Source: DP-36 sp036004365 (GTDB taxonomy: Bacteria; Desulfobacterota; Binatia; UBA9968). From it: a stretch of 64,000 nucleotides of DNA. Every line of letters begins with the position of its first letter. Within the stretch, counting starts at the first letter, position 1. Position numbers and translations under genes: made by a program. Where the stretch lies: positions 1 through 64,000 of the forward strand of contig DASYRN010000045.1 of assembly GCA_036004365.1 (NCBI GenBank). Reading direction: 5' to 3'. The notes under the pieces are model-generated. The model did no database searches. It had not been told where the DNA came from and worked only from the letters and a program-made list of their open reading frames with translations. Of the stretch, positions 47,721 through 56,313 are shown in pieces.

Positions 47721-47984
47721 TTCACACCTCTGGGTTGTGACTCCAGGTAAACGGAAAGCTTACACAATGAATCCGGCGTAGCTTGTCGGGCAACCCTATC
47801 AATGCGCAATGGCTGTGCCAGACCAGAAGATTCGTATTATCGAATAGTTGTAAAAGTTCAGCCATGACGAGATGGGTAAAAAGGTAAGAGCTGGGAAGAA
47901 ATTACGCGATAAGTAAGAGTAGAGACTGCAAATTATAGCTGGAGGATTGCTCCTTTGGGCGTTTCCTCTAACGTGGGCTTTTCA

Positions 47985-48013
47985 CGTTTCGACTATTTTC
48001 GAAATGTCGAAAC
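47985..48013 (+). repeat. Inverted repeat CGTTTCGAC...GTCGAAACG (related to the GAATTC palindrome)
   Basis: 9-bp perfect arms around TATTTTCGAAAT. The part TTTTCGAAATGTCGAAACGA matches the tail TTCCCGAAATGTCGAAATGA of the copy at 59582. Confidence 0.5.
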
Positions 48014-48080
48014 GATGAGCGGCGCTTGTTCGGACAAGCGATTGACTCATTTGATGCGGCTGTGATAGCGCTCGAAAGCC

Positions 48081-49154
48081 ATGTCAGGCGAAAGTTTCCG
48101 TGGCGAGATCGGACTCCACTTTCCGTTGCATGTCCTTAACCGCTACTCTCTCCCCGAGCTGATCCGCCTTGCGGAACGCGCTGTGGAGGCACTTCGACAG
48201 TTCGGCTTCACGCAGATCTGGACCAACGATAATCTAGAGTATCGAAGCGTTTTGGCGAGCTCCGCTGCACTCGTGGCGCGGGTTCCGGTCAAGCTCGGAA
48301 CGGCCGTCACCGTTCCCTATTTTCGCAACCCCATCGATCTGGCCGCGGCGTTCGTCACTCTCTCCGAACTCACAAACGGGCAGGAAATCTCGCTTGGCCT
48401 GGGACCCGGCTCGAGGTCGATCCTGACCCATCAAGTCGATCGTGTGAAGCCGCTGATCATCATGGCCGAGTTGGCGACGGCTCTGCGGAAGCTCTTCGAT
48501 GGAAAGGCAATCGGGCGCAATGAAATTCCGAATTTGGCTTCCTATTTTCACTTGAACGCGGAAAGTTACACTTTGCGCTTCAAGGCCCAGTCGCCGATCC
48601 GGCTTTACTATGGTCCAAGCCTGCTCAAGCCCGCGGTCTTAAATCTAATCGGATGCCACTTCGATGGGGTCATCCTGCAAACTCTGTATAGCGGGGCGGA
48701 TATGGAGGCTACGCTCTCGAGTCTGAAACGTGCCCGCGCACAGTCCGCTCTAAGGGAGCCGCTAGCTAAAATCATGCTTATCAACGCGTCCGTTTCTCGC
48801 GACGGACGGGCGGCGAGAGAGCACGCCAAGCGCTTCGTGTCCCACATCATCGCCGGATGGCCGGACGACACCCTCCAAAGGAAAGGCATTGACCCAGCCT
48901 CCGTTCAGTCGGTGCGCCGAGCCTACGCTCAGAACCGCGGAGTGGATTATGCGGCGTCGCTGACTCCGGAGGAAGCGGTGGACCGTCTGGTCGTCGCTGG
49001 CACGCCGGAGCAGTGCATCGAACGGATCTCCGAACTCTTTTCCACCGGCGCGAAGCACGAATTCGGGCAGATCTTTATCGGCGTGCCACTTGGACCCGAT
49101 GTCGGTGAAGTGATCGATATCTGGGCTAAAGAGATCCTGCCGGCTCTTTCGTAA
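48081..49154 (+). CDS. Luciferase-like (LLM) flavin/F420 oxidoreductase
   Basis: 357 residues. The bacterial-luciferase-like TIM-barrel family uses FMN or F420. GLHFPLHVLNRYSLPELIRL, the helix-strand FGFTQIWTNDNLEYRSVLAS, PVKLGTAVTVPYFRNPIDLA and ISLGLGPGSR are characteristic. A C-terminal VVAGTPEQCIERISELFSTG matches the usual LLM ending. Substrate unknown; proximity to the dehalogenase-like cluster suggests catabolism of an unusual carbon source. Confidence 0.85.
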   Translation: MSGESFRGEIGLHFPLHVLNRYSLPELIRLAERAVEALRQFGFTQIWTNDNLEYRSVLASSAALVARVPVKLGTAVTVPYFRNPIDLAAAFVTLSELTNGQEISLGLGPGSRSILTHQVDRVKPLIIMAELATALRKLFDGKAIGRNEIPNLASYFHLNAESYTLRFKAQSPIRLYYGPSLLKPAVLNLIGCHFDGVILQTLYSGADMEATLSSLKRARAQSALREPLAKIMLINASVSRDGRAAREHAKRFVSHIIAGWPDDTLQRKGIDPASVQSVRRAYAQNRGVDYAASLTPEEAVDRLVVAGTPEQCIERISELFSTGAKHEFGQIFIGVPLGPDVGEVIDIWAKEILPALS

Positions 49155-49284
49155 TCCGAAAGATGTGGGCGAATTCAGATCTCCGCCTTGCCACACTCAG
49201 GCAGATGCGCGGTGAACTGTCTACCCCCGAAACCTGACTTCTGAAACGCTGCGCCAAAACGGGAATGTAGAAGACTCGATGCGC

Positions 49285-49947
49285 TCAGTGGCCGGGGCTC
49301 TCCAAGACGGCGAGCGCGGCCTGGCAGCAGAGGATGTCCTGCTCGGCTCGGCTACCGCCGGCTACGCCGATGGCGCCGACGATCGCCGCGCCGTCAACGA
49401 TCGCAATGCCTCCACCCGCCGGCATGATGCGACCGCGGTGCGAGATGACGAGGCTGCGAAACCAGGGGCGGCGCGCTTGGGGCGCCAACTCGGCGGTGGC
49501 CAGGTGAAAGGCGGCGGCCGTGTAGGCCTTATTGAAGGCGAGCTCTGCAGTCCTGGGCTCGGCTTGGTCCATCCGTCCGACGGCGATAGGAGTGCCAGCT
49601 TCATCTACGACCACGGCCGTCACCGCGATCCCCGCTCTTTCCGCGTAGGCGTGCGCTCGATGCACCATCTCCCATGCCTTGTCCACCGGAACCGGCCCAA
49701 CTGCTGCTTTGTTCTTACGGAAGAAGCTGGCATTGACCTCGATGGAGGCCTCATGCTCGGCGGGGAGCTTGGAATCGAGGAAGATCGCGTCCACCGGGCA
49801 GACGATCTCACACTGCTCGCACTCGATGCACACTTCGGGATCAACGTAGTGTTGTGGAGCCCCCGGGAGGGTATGAATGCAGGCGACCGGGCAGACGTCG
49901 ACGCACGCCCCATCATTTGTACACAGCGAGGTGATAATGTACGTCAC
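49285..49947 (-). CDS. Ferredoxin-GlcG/HbpS fusion protein
   Basis: 220 residues from a GTG with GAAGGGA upstream. The N-terminal half (1-60) is a ferredoxin with two clusters: CTNDGACVDVCPVACI and CIECEQCEIVCPVDAI; the spacing between the first two Cys of cluster one is longer than C-x2-C, as in 7Fe/8Fe types. The C-terminal half (about 85-218) is a GlcG/HbpS domain (AVVVDEAGTPIAVGRMDQA, AFNKAYTAAAF, GGGIAIVDGAAIVGAIGVAG), a fold that can bind haem or cobalamin. A stand-alone GlcG paralogue is at 52229. The fusion may feed electrons to the dehalogenase-like enzymes; this is inference. Confidence 0.85.
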   Translation of the reverse strand: MTYIITSLCTNDGACVDVCPVACIHTLPGAPQHYVDPEVCIECEQCEIVCPVDAIFLDSKLPAEHEASIEVNASFFRKNKAAVGPVPVDKAWEMVHRAHAYAERAGIAVTAVVVDEAGTPIAVGRMDQAEPRTAELAFNKAYTAAAFHLATAELAPQARRPWFRSLVISHRGRIMPAGGGIAIVDGAAIVGAIGVAGGSRAEQDILCCQAALAVLESPGH

Positions 49948-49987
49948 GGAAATCCCTTCTACTAGGTAGCTTCAGAACTCCTCTGAA

Positions 49988-50078
49988 CGTCATGCCAGCC
50001 GAGCCCGCGACAGCGGGCGAGAGCCGGAATCCAGGCAAATATAAGAAGTGCTGGATTTCCGCTTCCGCGGAAATGACG
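49988..50078. repeat. REP-like inverted repeat (CGTCATGCC...GGAATCCAG / CTGGATTTCC...ATGACG)
   Basis: Outer arms CGTCAT (49988) and ATGACG (50073-50078), inner arms GGAATCCAG and CTGGATTTCC, and a nested CCCGCGACAGCGGG. This is the well-known dispersed element that reads GTCATTCCCGC...GCGGGAATGAC in many genomes. It lies just after the stop of the shortened dehalogenase-like gene. Confidence 0.75.
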
Positions 50079-50121
50079 AACCCCGAGGGTCGATTCTTTG
50101 GCTGATTTCACACATAGGTGC

Positions 50122-50718
50122 CTATCCATCCGCCCTCAGCGGCAAATCGGTGCGAATGACGTTCGTCACATGGACGCGGGTCCCATATTTGGGAGTCACT
50201 AGCCTCCCGTTAGGGTTGAGAGTACCCAGCCCCGCCGCCGCGGCGAGCCGCTCGGCATTGGGATCCGGCGCTGCCGTGGCGCGAAAGCCAAGCTCTCTGA
50301 TCCACGCGCTGAGAACGAAAGTGACGAACAGCCCGTTCTGCACCGGCACCTGGCCGCCGATGCCCGGGGCCTCTCGCGGGTCATAATCGGCTCGAACCGC
50401 ACAGATGACGGCGAAGGGATACTGCTCGTCTTTCGAATCCAATCTGGCGATACCCACCAGATCGGTGCCCAGGTAGCGGGCCAGCTCCTTGACATGGTTG
50501 GACGTGATCTCGGGCGTGTGGATGTCCGCTTTGGTCGGGAAGACGTTACCCTCGGGCGCACTGCGGATCAGCTCCGTCACCGAATTGGCCAGATCTTCCG
50601 GAGGCGTGTTGATGAAAAAATCCCAGTATGGGTCGCCTGCCCTGAGCCTGGTCGAAGGGTCGTGCTGGGAGCGTGTCTTCGGCCACGGGATTTTTAGCGG
50701 GCCCAGTCTGAGGGTCAC
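50122..50718 (-). CDS. Shortened reductive-dehalogenase-like protein without Fe-S domain
   Basis: 198 residues from a GTG at 50718 that shares one base with the stop of the upstream gene (TAGTG). It matches the B12-binding core of reductive dehalogenase/QueG proteins: HVKELARYLGTDLVGIARLD, LFVTFVLSAWIRELGFRATA, GLGTLNPNGRLVTPKYGTRV and VTNVIRTDLPL. It ends exactly where the full-length paralogue enters its [4Fe-4S] domain, so no cluster ligands are present. An in-frame repeat adds residues near position 20. It may be a partner subunit or a truncated duplicate. Confidence 0.75.
   Translation of the reverse strand: MTLRLGPLKIPWPKTRSQHDPSTRLRAGDPYWDFFINTPPEDLANSVTELIRSAPEGNVFPTKADIHTPEITSNHVKELARYLGTDLVGIARLDSKDEQYPFAVICAVRADYDPREAPGIGGQVPVQNGLFVTFVLSAWIRELGFRATAAPDPNAERLAAAAGLGTLNPNGRLVTPKYGTRVHVTNVIRTDLPLRADG
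50639..50659 (+). repeat. REP-like element inside the shortened dehalogenase-like gene
   Basis: GCCCTGAGC-CTGGTCGAAGGG is a near-consensus copy of the common dispersed GCCCTGAGCyTGTCGAAGGG element. It is read in frame on the minus strand as DPSTRLRAGD. Confidence 0.7.
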
Positions 50719-52019
50719 TAAACGTCCCGCTTGACGAATCGGTTGGTATTCTCTTTCAGCGGAGCATAGTAGCCGATATCTCCCGCCACCTTTCCCGAGT
50801 TCGCCTCGTGCGCCGCGGTGCAACCGGCAACGGTACACGCGTGCTCTCCGGGCTTGATGCCGGAGTCATACCCAAGCCAGCGCACCCGCTTCTGACTCAC
50901 CACGCCCCAGAAGCGATCATCGATCGCCTTCAGCGCGTGCACGAGCGCCGGTCGCGCGGGGATAGGGCAGGTGCGCAGAGCCCAGACCGTAAGGCTGCGC
51001 CACCAAACGTTGGGTTTGGTGAACGGGCAAACGGTGGCGCAGGTCAGGCAGCTCATCCAGTGGTCGTGGGTGTACGGCCGCAGCTTATAGCAGGTCAGCC
51101 AGTTGATCTTGTACTTCTCGACGCCGTTGAAGACCACCTTATCGCCGAAGGGGATGCTGTTGGTGGGACAGTTGACAGCGCATTTGCGGCAAATCTTGCA
51201 GAAGTCCTCGACGCCTATGTCGACGGGTTGGTCCGGCACCAGCGGGAGGTCGGTCATGATGGGATCGGGCATGTGGATGCGGGCACCGAACTTCTCGTTG
51301 ATGATGAGTCCGTTTCGGCCCAGTTCGCCCACGCCGGCGGCCAGCCCGGCGGCCTGAGGGTTCGCCACGCCCCGTAGAGCGGTGTAACCCAGCTCCTTGA
51401 CGTAGCCCTCCAGGGCCTTGAGGATCATGACACCTTTCATTTGAGAGACGTGGTAGGCCGCATCGCCGACGTGATGGCGGTGCGCCTGAAGCTTATCGTG
51501 GTCCCATGCGGTCGTCGTGACGATGATGTAGGGGAACTTCCGCACCAGCTCCTCGGGAGTGCTTTGTTGGTACGCGTCCTCTGCCGTGCCGTCTTGCACG
51601 TAGCGGTTGCCAGCGTACATGAAGGATGGATGCGCCCTGGCGATGGCGACGACGTCAGCGCCCATATAACGGGCGACGGCCTTGATGTGGCGCGTCATCG
51701 CCGCGGGATCCGTCACTGGCACCTGCTTCGAGTTGACCTTGCCCTTGCTGGCTTGGTTAATCACCGTGGTCAGGAAATGTCTGCGATCGGCGAAATGGTT
51801 CGGGGCCGACACCCGGGTAAGTGGATCTTTGGAGATCGTGTTGCGGTACCAGTTGAAAAGGGCCTTCCCCAGCTCACCGCGCTGGTTTTTGGGATGCGGC
51901 GACTGGTTCATATCGACATTAGCGACAGGCCCCACGACACGGGCTGACCGGCCGAGGTTGGGTACGGGCGGGATATCCAAGCCTCTTTGATTAACCTTGT
52001 CTAGCGTTGCGTTCCCCAT
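50718..52019 (-). CDS. Reductive-dehalogenase-like cobalamin / Fe-S protein
   Basis: 433 residues, ATG after GAAGGGA. The family includes respiratory and catabolic reductive dehalogenases and QueG, which use corrinoid and two [4Fe-4S] clusters. B12-core motifs are KAVARYMGADVVAIARAHPS, VKELGYTALRGVANPQAAGL and VGELGRNGLIINEKFGARIH with DLPLVPDQPVDIGV. Cluster motifs are FCKICRKCAVNCPTNSIPFG and, further on, a lone C then CLTCATVCPFTKPN. There is no twin-arginine signal, so it is probably cytosolic, unlike respiratory RdhA. Substrate unknown. The following gene overlaps by one base. Confidence 0.85.
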   Translation of the reverse strand: MGNATLDKVNQRGLDIPPVPNLGRSARVVGPVANVDMNQSPHPKNQRGELGKALFNWYRNTISKDPLTRVSAPNHFADRRHFLTTVINQASKGKVNSKQVPVTDPAAMTRHIKAVARYMGADVVAIARAHPSFMYAGNRYVQDGTAEDAYQQSTPEELVRKFPYIIVTTTAWDHDKLQAHRHHVGDAAYHVSQMKGVMILKALEGYVKELGYTALRGVANPQAAGLAAGVGELGRNGLIINEKFGARIHMPDPIMTDLPLVPDQPVDIGVEDFCKICRKCAVNCPTNSIPFGDKVVFNGVEKYKINWLTCYKLRPYTHDHWMSCLTCATVCPFTKPNVWWRSLTVWALRTCPIPARPALVHALKAIDDRFWGVVSQKRVRWLGYDSGIKPGEHACTVAGCTAAHEANSGKVAGDIGYYAPLKENTNRFVKRDV

Positions 52020-52039
52020 GGCGAATTTTCCCTTCTTTT

Positions 52040-52132
52040 AGAAAGGATGAAGTATGAAATCGGAAGGATGAAGTGACAATGGCGCATTGACAGATGTTTT
52101 TTTATCCCTTAGCCTTCATCCTTTAGTTCTCC
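52040..52132. repeat. Theme-word inverted repeat (GGATGAAGTATGAAATCGGAAGGATGAAG)
   Basis: AGAAAGGATGAAGTATGAAA and TCGGAAGGATGAAG on the left face TTTATCCCTTAGCCTTCATC and CTTTAGTTCTCC on the right. It separates the GlcG gene from the dehalogenase-like genes. Confidence 0.65.
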
Positions 52133-52228
52133 TGTATGTTTGCCACGAAAACCGACTCTGATGCAACTCCTTATATGTCATATGTCCCGTGCGCCTAGAG
52201 GGAGCCGGCGTCTGACGTGCATCCCATC

Positions 52229-52627
52229 TCAGGCATAGGAGGCGAGAGCGGCTTCAGCGCAGCGCTGGTCCTGCTCTTCAGTACCACCCGCTACGGCGAT
52301 GGCGCCCACAACATTGCCGCCCTCCACGATGGGCAATGCGCCTGCACCGGGCATGATTCGACCGTTGCTGGAGACGACCAGGCTTTGAAACCATGTCTGC
52401 CCGGCAACTCCCGCCAACTCCTTGGTAGGCTGCTGGAAACTCGCTGCCGTGTAGGCTTTGTTGAGAGCAATTTCCACCGTAATGGGACGAGCACGGTCCA
52501 TACGGCCTAGCGCGATCATACGGCCACTGTGGTCAACGACCACAGCGGTGACTGCGATATCCAACTGCGTGGCCTCAAGGTGGGCGGTTCGCACCATCTG
52601 AATCGCTTTTTCTCCGGGGATAGCCAT
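52229..52627 (-). CDS. GlcG/HbpS-family protein
   Basis: 132 residues with GGAGGACC upstream. The Roadblock-like GlcG/HbpS domain fills the protein: AVTAVVVDHSGRMIALGRMD, IALNKAYTAASF, WFQSLVVSSNGRIMPGAGAL, NVVGAIAVAGGTEEQDQRCA. HbpS of Streptomyces binds haem and senses redox; relatives act in glycolate or propanediol pathways. It is the closest paralogue in the window of the C-terminal half of the ferredoxin fusion at 49285 and is the first gene of this cluster. Confidence 0.88.
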   Translation of the reverse strand: MAIPGEKAIQMVRTAHLEATQLDIAVTAVVVDHSGRMIALGRMDRARPITVEIALNKAYTAASFQQPTKELAGVAGQTWFQSLVVSSNGRIMPGAGALPIVEGGNVVGAIAVAGGTEEQDQRCAEAALASYA

Positions 52628-52770
52628 CGTCGTTCGCGGTCCTCCTTGTCGTCGAAGTGGCGCCTAGTGTAACAGGTAATGCTAACCAACAGTCAAGCAC
52701 TTACAGGCTGTTGAAAGCGCCGCGAGTCAGTGGTTCCCACAAGAGGGTAAATCCAAGCAAGGAGCGCGTA

Positions 52771-52791
52771 CTAAGGGATGAAGGATGAAAT
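52771..52791. repeat. Theme repeat (AAGGGATGAAGGATGAAATG)
   Basis: A short, one-sided copy of the GGATGAAGG word just after the 3' end of the MmgE/PrpD gene. Confidence 0.5.
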
Positions 52792-52811
52792 GCCTAATCA
52801 GTTCATTGCCT

Positions 52812-54215
52812 TTAAGGTTTATCGTTCGGGACGAGGAGTCGGGCGAGCTTCCCGGCGTCTTCGAGCCTGTCTAGACTTTCAATCGTATCTTGGAGTTCGT
52901 CGATACGGGACGGCGAAAGGACTCGCGAGGCAAGCAGGCGAAATTTTTCGCTGACCTCGACGCGTGTCATGGGATGCTTATCACTTCCCTTGGCGTGAAG
53001 CACTTTGGCCCCGTAGCTCTTCCCGTCTCTCGTCTCGACCTCTAGAATCACGCCGTGGCGCCCTTCGTCTCCTAGGGCCTCGAGCTCGGTATCTTCAACC
53101 ACCTCGATCTTTTTCGTCGTATTCAGGACGTCAGCCCTGTTTATGGATTTCTCCGTCACCTGATCGACGAAGAAGTCCCGGTCGTGGAGCAACACCGCAA
53201 CACAATAAAGAAGATTCATTTGCGCCGTGGTCAGGCTGTTCGGCACATAAGGCCAACCGACATGAAGCTTGGTGGCGCGGGTTGTGCGGATGGTGATTTT
53301 TTCCGCGTTCTCCGCGCTTACGTCGGGGTGCTCACGGAGAATTTTCTTGAGCGCATCGATCGAAGTGTGATTGCTGCCGCAGCAAGGATAAGGTTTGAAG
53401 CCGACGTTCAGGGCCTCGAACCGTTCGCCAAGATCTCGCGTCAGGTGGGATAGGTTGGGATTGTCGCAGAAGGTCGAGCAGAAGCCTCCATAAGGCGCTT
53501 CGAGAATATCCTCGATTCCGGTAAATCCCTTAGCGGCGAGCAGTGCTCCGTACACACCTGCCTGTGATGCCCTACCAGGGTGCATGCGCTTTACCATCGA
53601 AGCTTGTTGGGCAGCCATAAGGCCCGCGGCCTGAGTGCCAGCGATTCCCAAGGCGTGGAGTGTCTCTGACGGATCAAGTCCAAGCATTTTTGCCGCCGCG
53701 GCTCCAGCAGCGAAGGTTCCTGAGGTGGCCGTAGGGTGGAAGCCCCGGCGCAACTGGGAAGCGCCCCCTGTCATGGCCACGCGGCAGCCTGCCTCATAAC
53801 CAGCGATTACAGCCGTAAGGAATCTCTTGCCGTCTGTCGCGCCGTCGTAGCGTACCAGGGCATCTGCCGCAGGTATCGCTTCGGCGCCCGGGTGGATGAC
53901 GCCGACGCGGTGAAGATCGTCCATTTCAAAGCTGTGGATCAAGGTACCATTGGCCAACGGCGCGCTCGTGCTGGGAACCTCTGCGCCATCGCCCCAGAGA
54001 AGAGCCCCTTTGCCCGCGCCTAGCTCCTTTGCAAAGCCTGTGATGATTTTTCCCCAAGGAAGGGTCGAGCCGAAAAGGGCGCATCCGAGAGAATCGAGTA
54101 GGCAGAGCTTGACGTGTGAGATGACCTCTCCGGGAATATCACTGTACGAAAGCGACGATACAAACTGCGCGAGAGCGCGGGTGGGCGAGGTCTCTGGGCT
54201 TTGACTCGTTAACAT
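52812..54215 (-). CDS. MmgE/PrpD-family protein
   Basis: 467 residues. The family includes 2-methylcitrate dehydratase PrpD and cis-aconitate decarboxylase. An N-terminal helical domain starts ALAQFVSSLSYSDIPGEVIS; other blocks are LLDSLGCALFGSTLPWGKII, NGTLIHSFEMDDLHRVGVIH, RRGFHPTATSGTFAAGAAAA and YGGFCSTFCDN, and a C-terminal lid domain follows. The H-x-x-D/E-like residues in FEMDDLH are kept. Many such genes in soil bacteria adjoin solute-binding proteins, as here. The substrate is open. Confidence 0.9.
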   Translation of the reverse strand: MLTSQSPETSPTRALAQFVSSLSYSDIPGEVISHVKLCLLDSLGCALFGSTLPWGKIITGFAKELGAGKGALLWGDGAEVPSTSAPLANGTLIHSFEMDDLHRVGVIHPGAEAIPAADALVRYDGATDGKRFLTAVIAGYEAGCRVAMTGGASQLRRGFHPTATSGTFAAGAAAAKMLGLDPSETLHALGIAGTQAAGLMAAQQASMVKRMHPGRASQAGVYGALLAAKGFTGIEDILEAPYGGFCSTFCDNPNLSHLTRDLGERFEALNVGFKPYPCCGSNHTSIDALKKILREHPDVSAENAEKITIRTTRATKLHVGWPYVPNSLTTAQMNLLYCVAVLLHDRDFFVDQVTEKSINRADVLNTTKKIEVVEDTELEALGDEGRHGVILEVETRDGKSYGAKVLHAKGSDKHPMTRVEVSEKFRLLASRVLSPSRIDELQDTIESLDRLEDAGKLARLLVPNDKP

Positions 54216-54300
54216 GAGGTTCGATCAACCGGATAGATTTTGCCCATCCTCTTATTGTATACGTGGTTCTGTCAAGGCCCAGGAACACGAGGGAGGAAAA

Positions 54301-55371
54301 ATGCGCCTGCAAAAGTGGTCTCTGGTTGGGGTGATCCTGGCGATCTTCGCTTCTCCCCATCGCAGCTATGCACAGTCGGCCGGAGAGATCCTCAAGCGCT
54401 ACGAAGGGCTGAGCCCAAAGCAGCGCCAGGAAAAGCTCGTTGAGGGCGCGCGGAAGGAAGCAGCAGTCGTGATTTACAGTTTTACCGCAGTCGACCAGCT
54501 CACGCCATTACTTGAAGAATTCTACAAGAAATACCCGTTTGTTAAACCAGAGCACTACAGGGCCAACGCCTCAGGCGTTTTTAATAAGTTTATCACCGAG
54601 GCGCGCGCCGGCCGGACCCTGGCCGATGTGCTCGATATCTCGGCGGGCGAAGCCTATACCCTACGCCAGATGGGACTCGTCGATCCTTATTCTTCTCCCT
54701 TTAGAGAAGGGATTCCAAAAGATTTTCTGGACGAGCGAGGGTATTGGGCCGCGCATTACCACTTCGTAGTCGCCTTGGGCGCTAATACCAGAGCCATCAG
54801 CGCCTCGGAGGCACCGAGAAGCTACGGAGAGCTACTCAACCCGAAATGGAAAGGGCGCTTCTCGCTGGATCCCGCTGATCAAGATCTTTTTGGTGCGCTG
54901 CTGATGTATTGGGGGAAAGAGAAGACGCTTGACTATTTTAAAAATCTCGCAAAACTCGAACCCCGGATGGTCACCGGCCACACGCAACAAGCCAATCTCG
55001 TTGGGTCGGGCGAGATTCACATGGCTCCGTGGCTTTACGGCTATCGTCCGCTTCAATTAAAGGACGAGGGAGCTCCGGTTGAGGTCTTTCTCTTTGATCC
55101 TGTTCTCACCAACCCCGCTTATCTTTTGCTGGCGAAGAATTCTCCTCACGCTCACGCGGCCGCGCTCCTGATCGATTGGGCTCTTTCCGCTGACGGAGGG
55201 ATGAAGTTTTTTGCCGAGAAATTCGGTCGAACGCCTACTCGGCCGGGACTCAAGGAGAGGTTTCCACAACTTCGGGTGGAGAAATACCTCGTCGTCAAAC
55301 CCGAAGTCGTCGGGCCAAACTTCAAAGAGTTCACCAAGGTCTATAACGAGATTTTTGCGATTGGTAAGTAG
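54301..55371 (+). CDS. ABC-type extracellular solute-binding protein (iron/2-aminoethylphosphonate type fold)
   Basis: 356 residues from the ATG at 54301 after GAGGGAGG. A signal peptide MRLQKWSLVGVILAIFASPH ends near SYAQS. The mature protein has the periplasmic-binding-protein type 2 pattern of the Fe3+/phosphonate family: KLVEGARKEAAVVIYSFTAV, TLADVLDISAGEAYTLRQMG, EAPRSYGELLNPKWKGRFSL, GSGEIHMAPWLYGYR and HAHAAALLIDWALSADGGMK. It is paralogous to the protein at 57683. No permease or ATPase gene accompanies it. Confidence 0.88.
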   Translation: MRLQKWSLVGVILAIFASPHRSYAQSAGEILKRYEGLSPKQRQEKLVEGARKEAAVVIYSFTAVDQLTPLLEEFYKKYPFVKPEHYRANASGVFNKFITEARAGRTLADVLDISAGEAYTLRQMGLVDPYSSPFREGIPKDFLDERGYWAAHYHFVVALGANTRAISASEAPRSYGELLNPKWKGRFSLDPADQDLFGALLMYWGKEKTLDYFKNLAKLEPRMVTGHTQQANLVGSGEIHMAPWLYGYRPLQLKDEGAPVEVFLFDPVLTNPAYLLLAKNSPHAHAAALLIDWALSADGGMKFFAEKFGRTPTRPGLKERFPQLRVEKYLVVKPEVVGPNFKEFTKVYNEIFAIGK

Positions 55372-55377
55372 GGAGGT

Positions 55378-56313
55378 TTATTTTTTCCCGCGAAAACGGA
55401 ACAGTTCGACGAGCTTTCGCCGAACCACCTCCTCGCCGCCCGGCAGGATGTCAAACTTTGTTGTGTTATCCATCTTTTGCATTATTTTCCGGCCTTCGTC
55501 ATCTTGATGCATCGAAAGCAAGGTCTCCTGAAGACGCTTGGCCACCTCCGGATGCAAACCCCTGCGAATAGAAACGAGATGGCGTGGAACCGTCTCCGTT
55601 TCGGCCAGGATAGCGATCTCGGCCCTTGCTTTCTCGTCAAGCGTGGCGTAGTCGTCATCGCTAAACGCACCAGCCATCACCTTCTTTGAGAGAAGGAGGT
55701 CAGCGATATTTTTGTGTGTAGAGGCAAAGATGTAGCCAATCTCCTTAGGAGAAACCTTGGCTTCGAGCCCGGGTTTTTCGGTAAGTCTGAATCCCTTCCT
55801 TAGAAGGAAGACCTTTGGCAAAAGATAGGCTGAAGTAGACCCGGGATCCTCGAAGGCGATGATCTTACCCTGTAGGTCTTCAAGCCGGGCTATGCCGCTC
55901 TCTTTGCTCGTGGCAAGGATGCCTCGATATTCGCCCTTCCCCCCCTTCCAACGCCTGAGCAACAATCTCGCGGACCCTTGCCTGTTGATGAGATAGGTCG
56001 GATAGGGGCTTTCCATATAAAAATCAACCCGCTTCTCCTCAAGCAGCTTTGCGAGTTGTAGCGCTGTCGGAGCCACAACAACCGTTCCTTTGATCTCGGA
56101 AGTGGAGGAGAGTTTTCGCGCGACATAACCCACAAAATCGCGGAAATGCTCCTCGATCTCCTTCTGATGTATTTGAGAGACGAGTCCTAAAGAGATCGTT
56201 TTAACTGTGCCGGTCTCCGGCGCCTGTCCGGCAGCTTCAAGCTCAGGGGTTAGGAGAGAAACAAGAGCGGCAACGGCAAATATGAGGGAGGCATGATGTG
56301 TGTGTCTCTTCAT
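55378..56313 (-). CDS. PhnD-like phosphate/phosphonate-type substrate-binding protein
   Basis: 311 residues. A signal peptide (ASLIFAVAALVSLLTPELEA) is followed by a PhnD-type binding fold: TISLGLVSQIHQKEIEEHFR, the domain-hinge strand KLLEEKRVDFYMESPYPTYL, DLQGKIIAFEDPGSTSAYLL and VMAGAFSDDDYATL. PhnD proteins bind phosphonates or phosphite; many distant relatives bind other anions. It is convergent with the preceding gene with 6 bases between stops. No transporter genes follow. Confidence 0.85.
   Translation of the reverse strand: MKRHTHHASLIFAVAALVSLLTPELEAAGQAPETGTVKTISLGLVSQIHQKEIEEHFRDFVGYVARKLSSTSEIKGTVVVAPTALQLAKLLEEKRVDFYMESPYPTYLINRQGSARLLLRRWKGGKGEYRGILATSKESGIARLEDLQGKIIAFEDPGSTSAYLLPKVFLLRKGFRLTEKPGLEAKVSPKEIGYIFASTHKNIADLLLSKKVMAGAFSDDDYATLDEKARAEIAILAETETVPRHLVSIRRGLHPEVAKRLQETLLSMHQDDEGRKIMQKMDNTTKFDILPGGEEVVRRKLVELFRFRGKK

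Noticed and set aside
496..52791. CRISPR array or integron-type repeats
   Set aside because: Repeat words are degenerate and lack constant-length spacers. No cas, integrase or attC-like gene was found.
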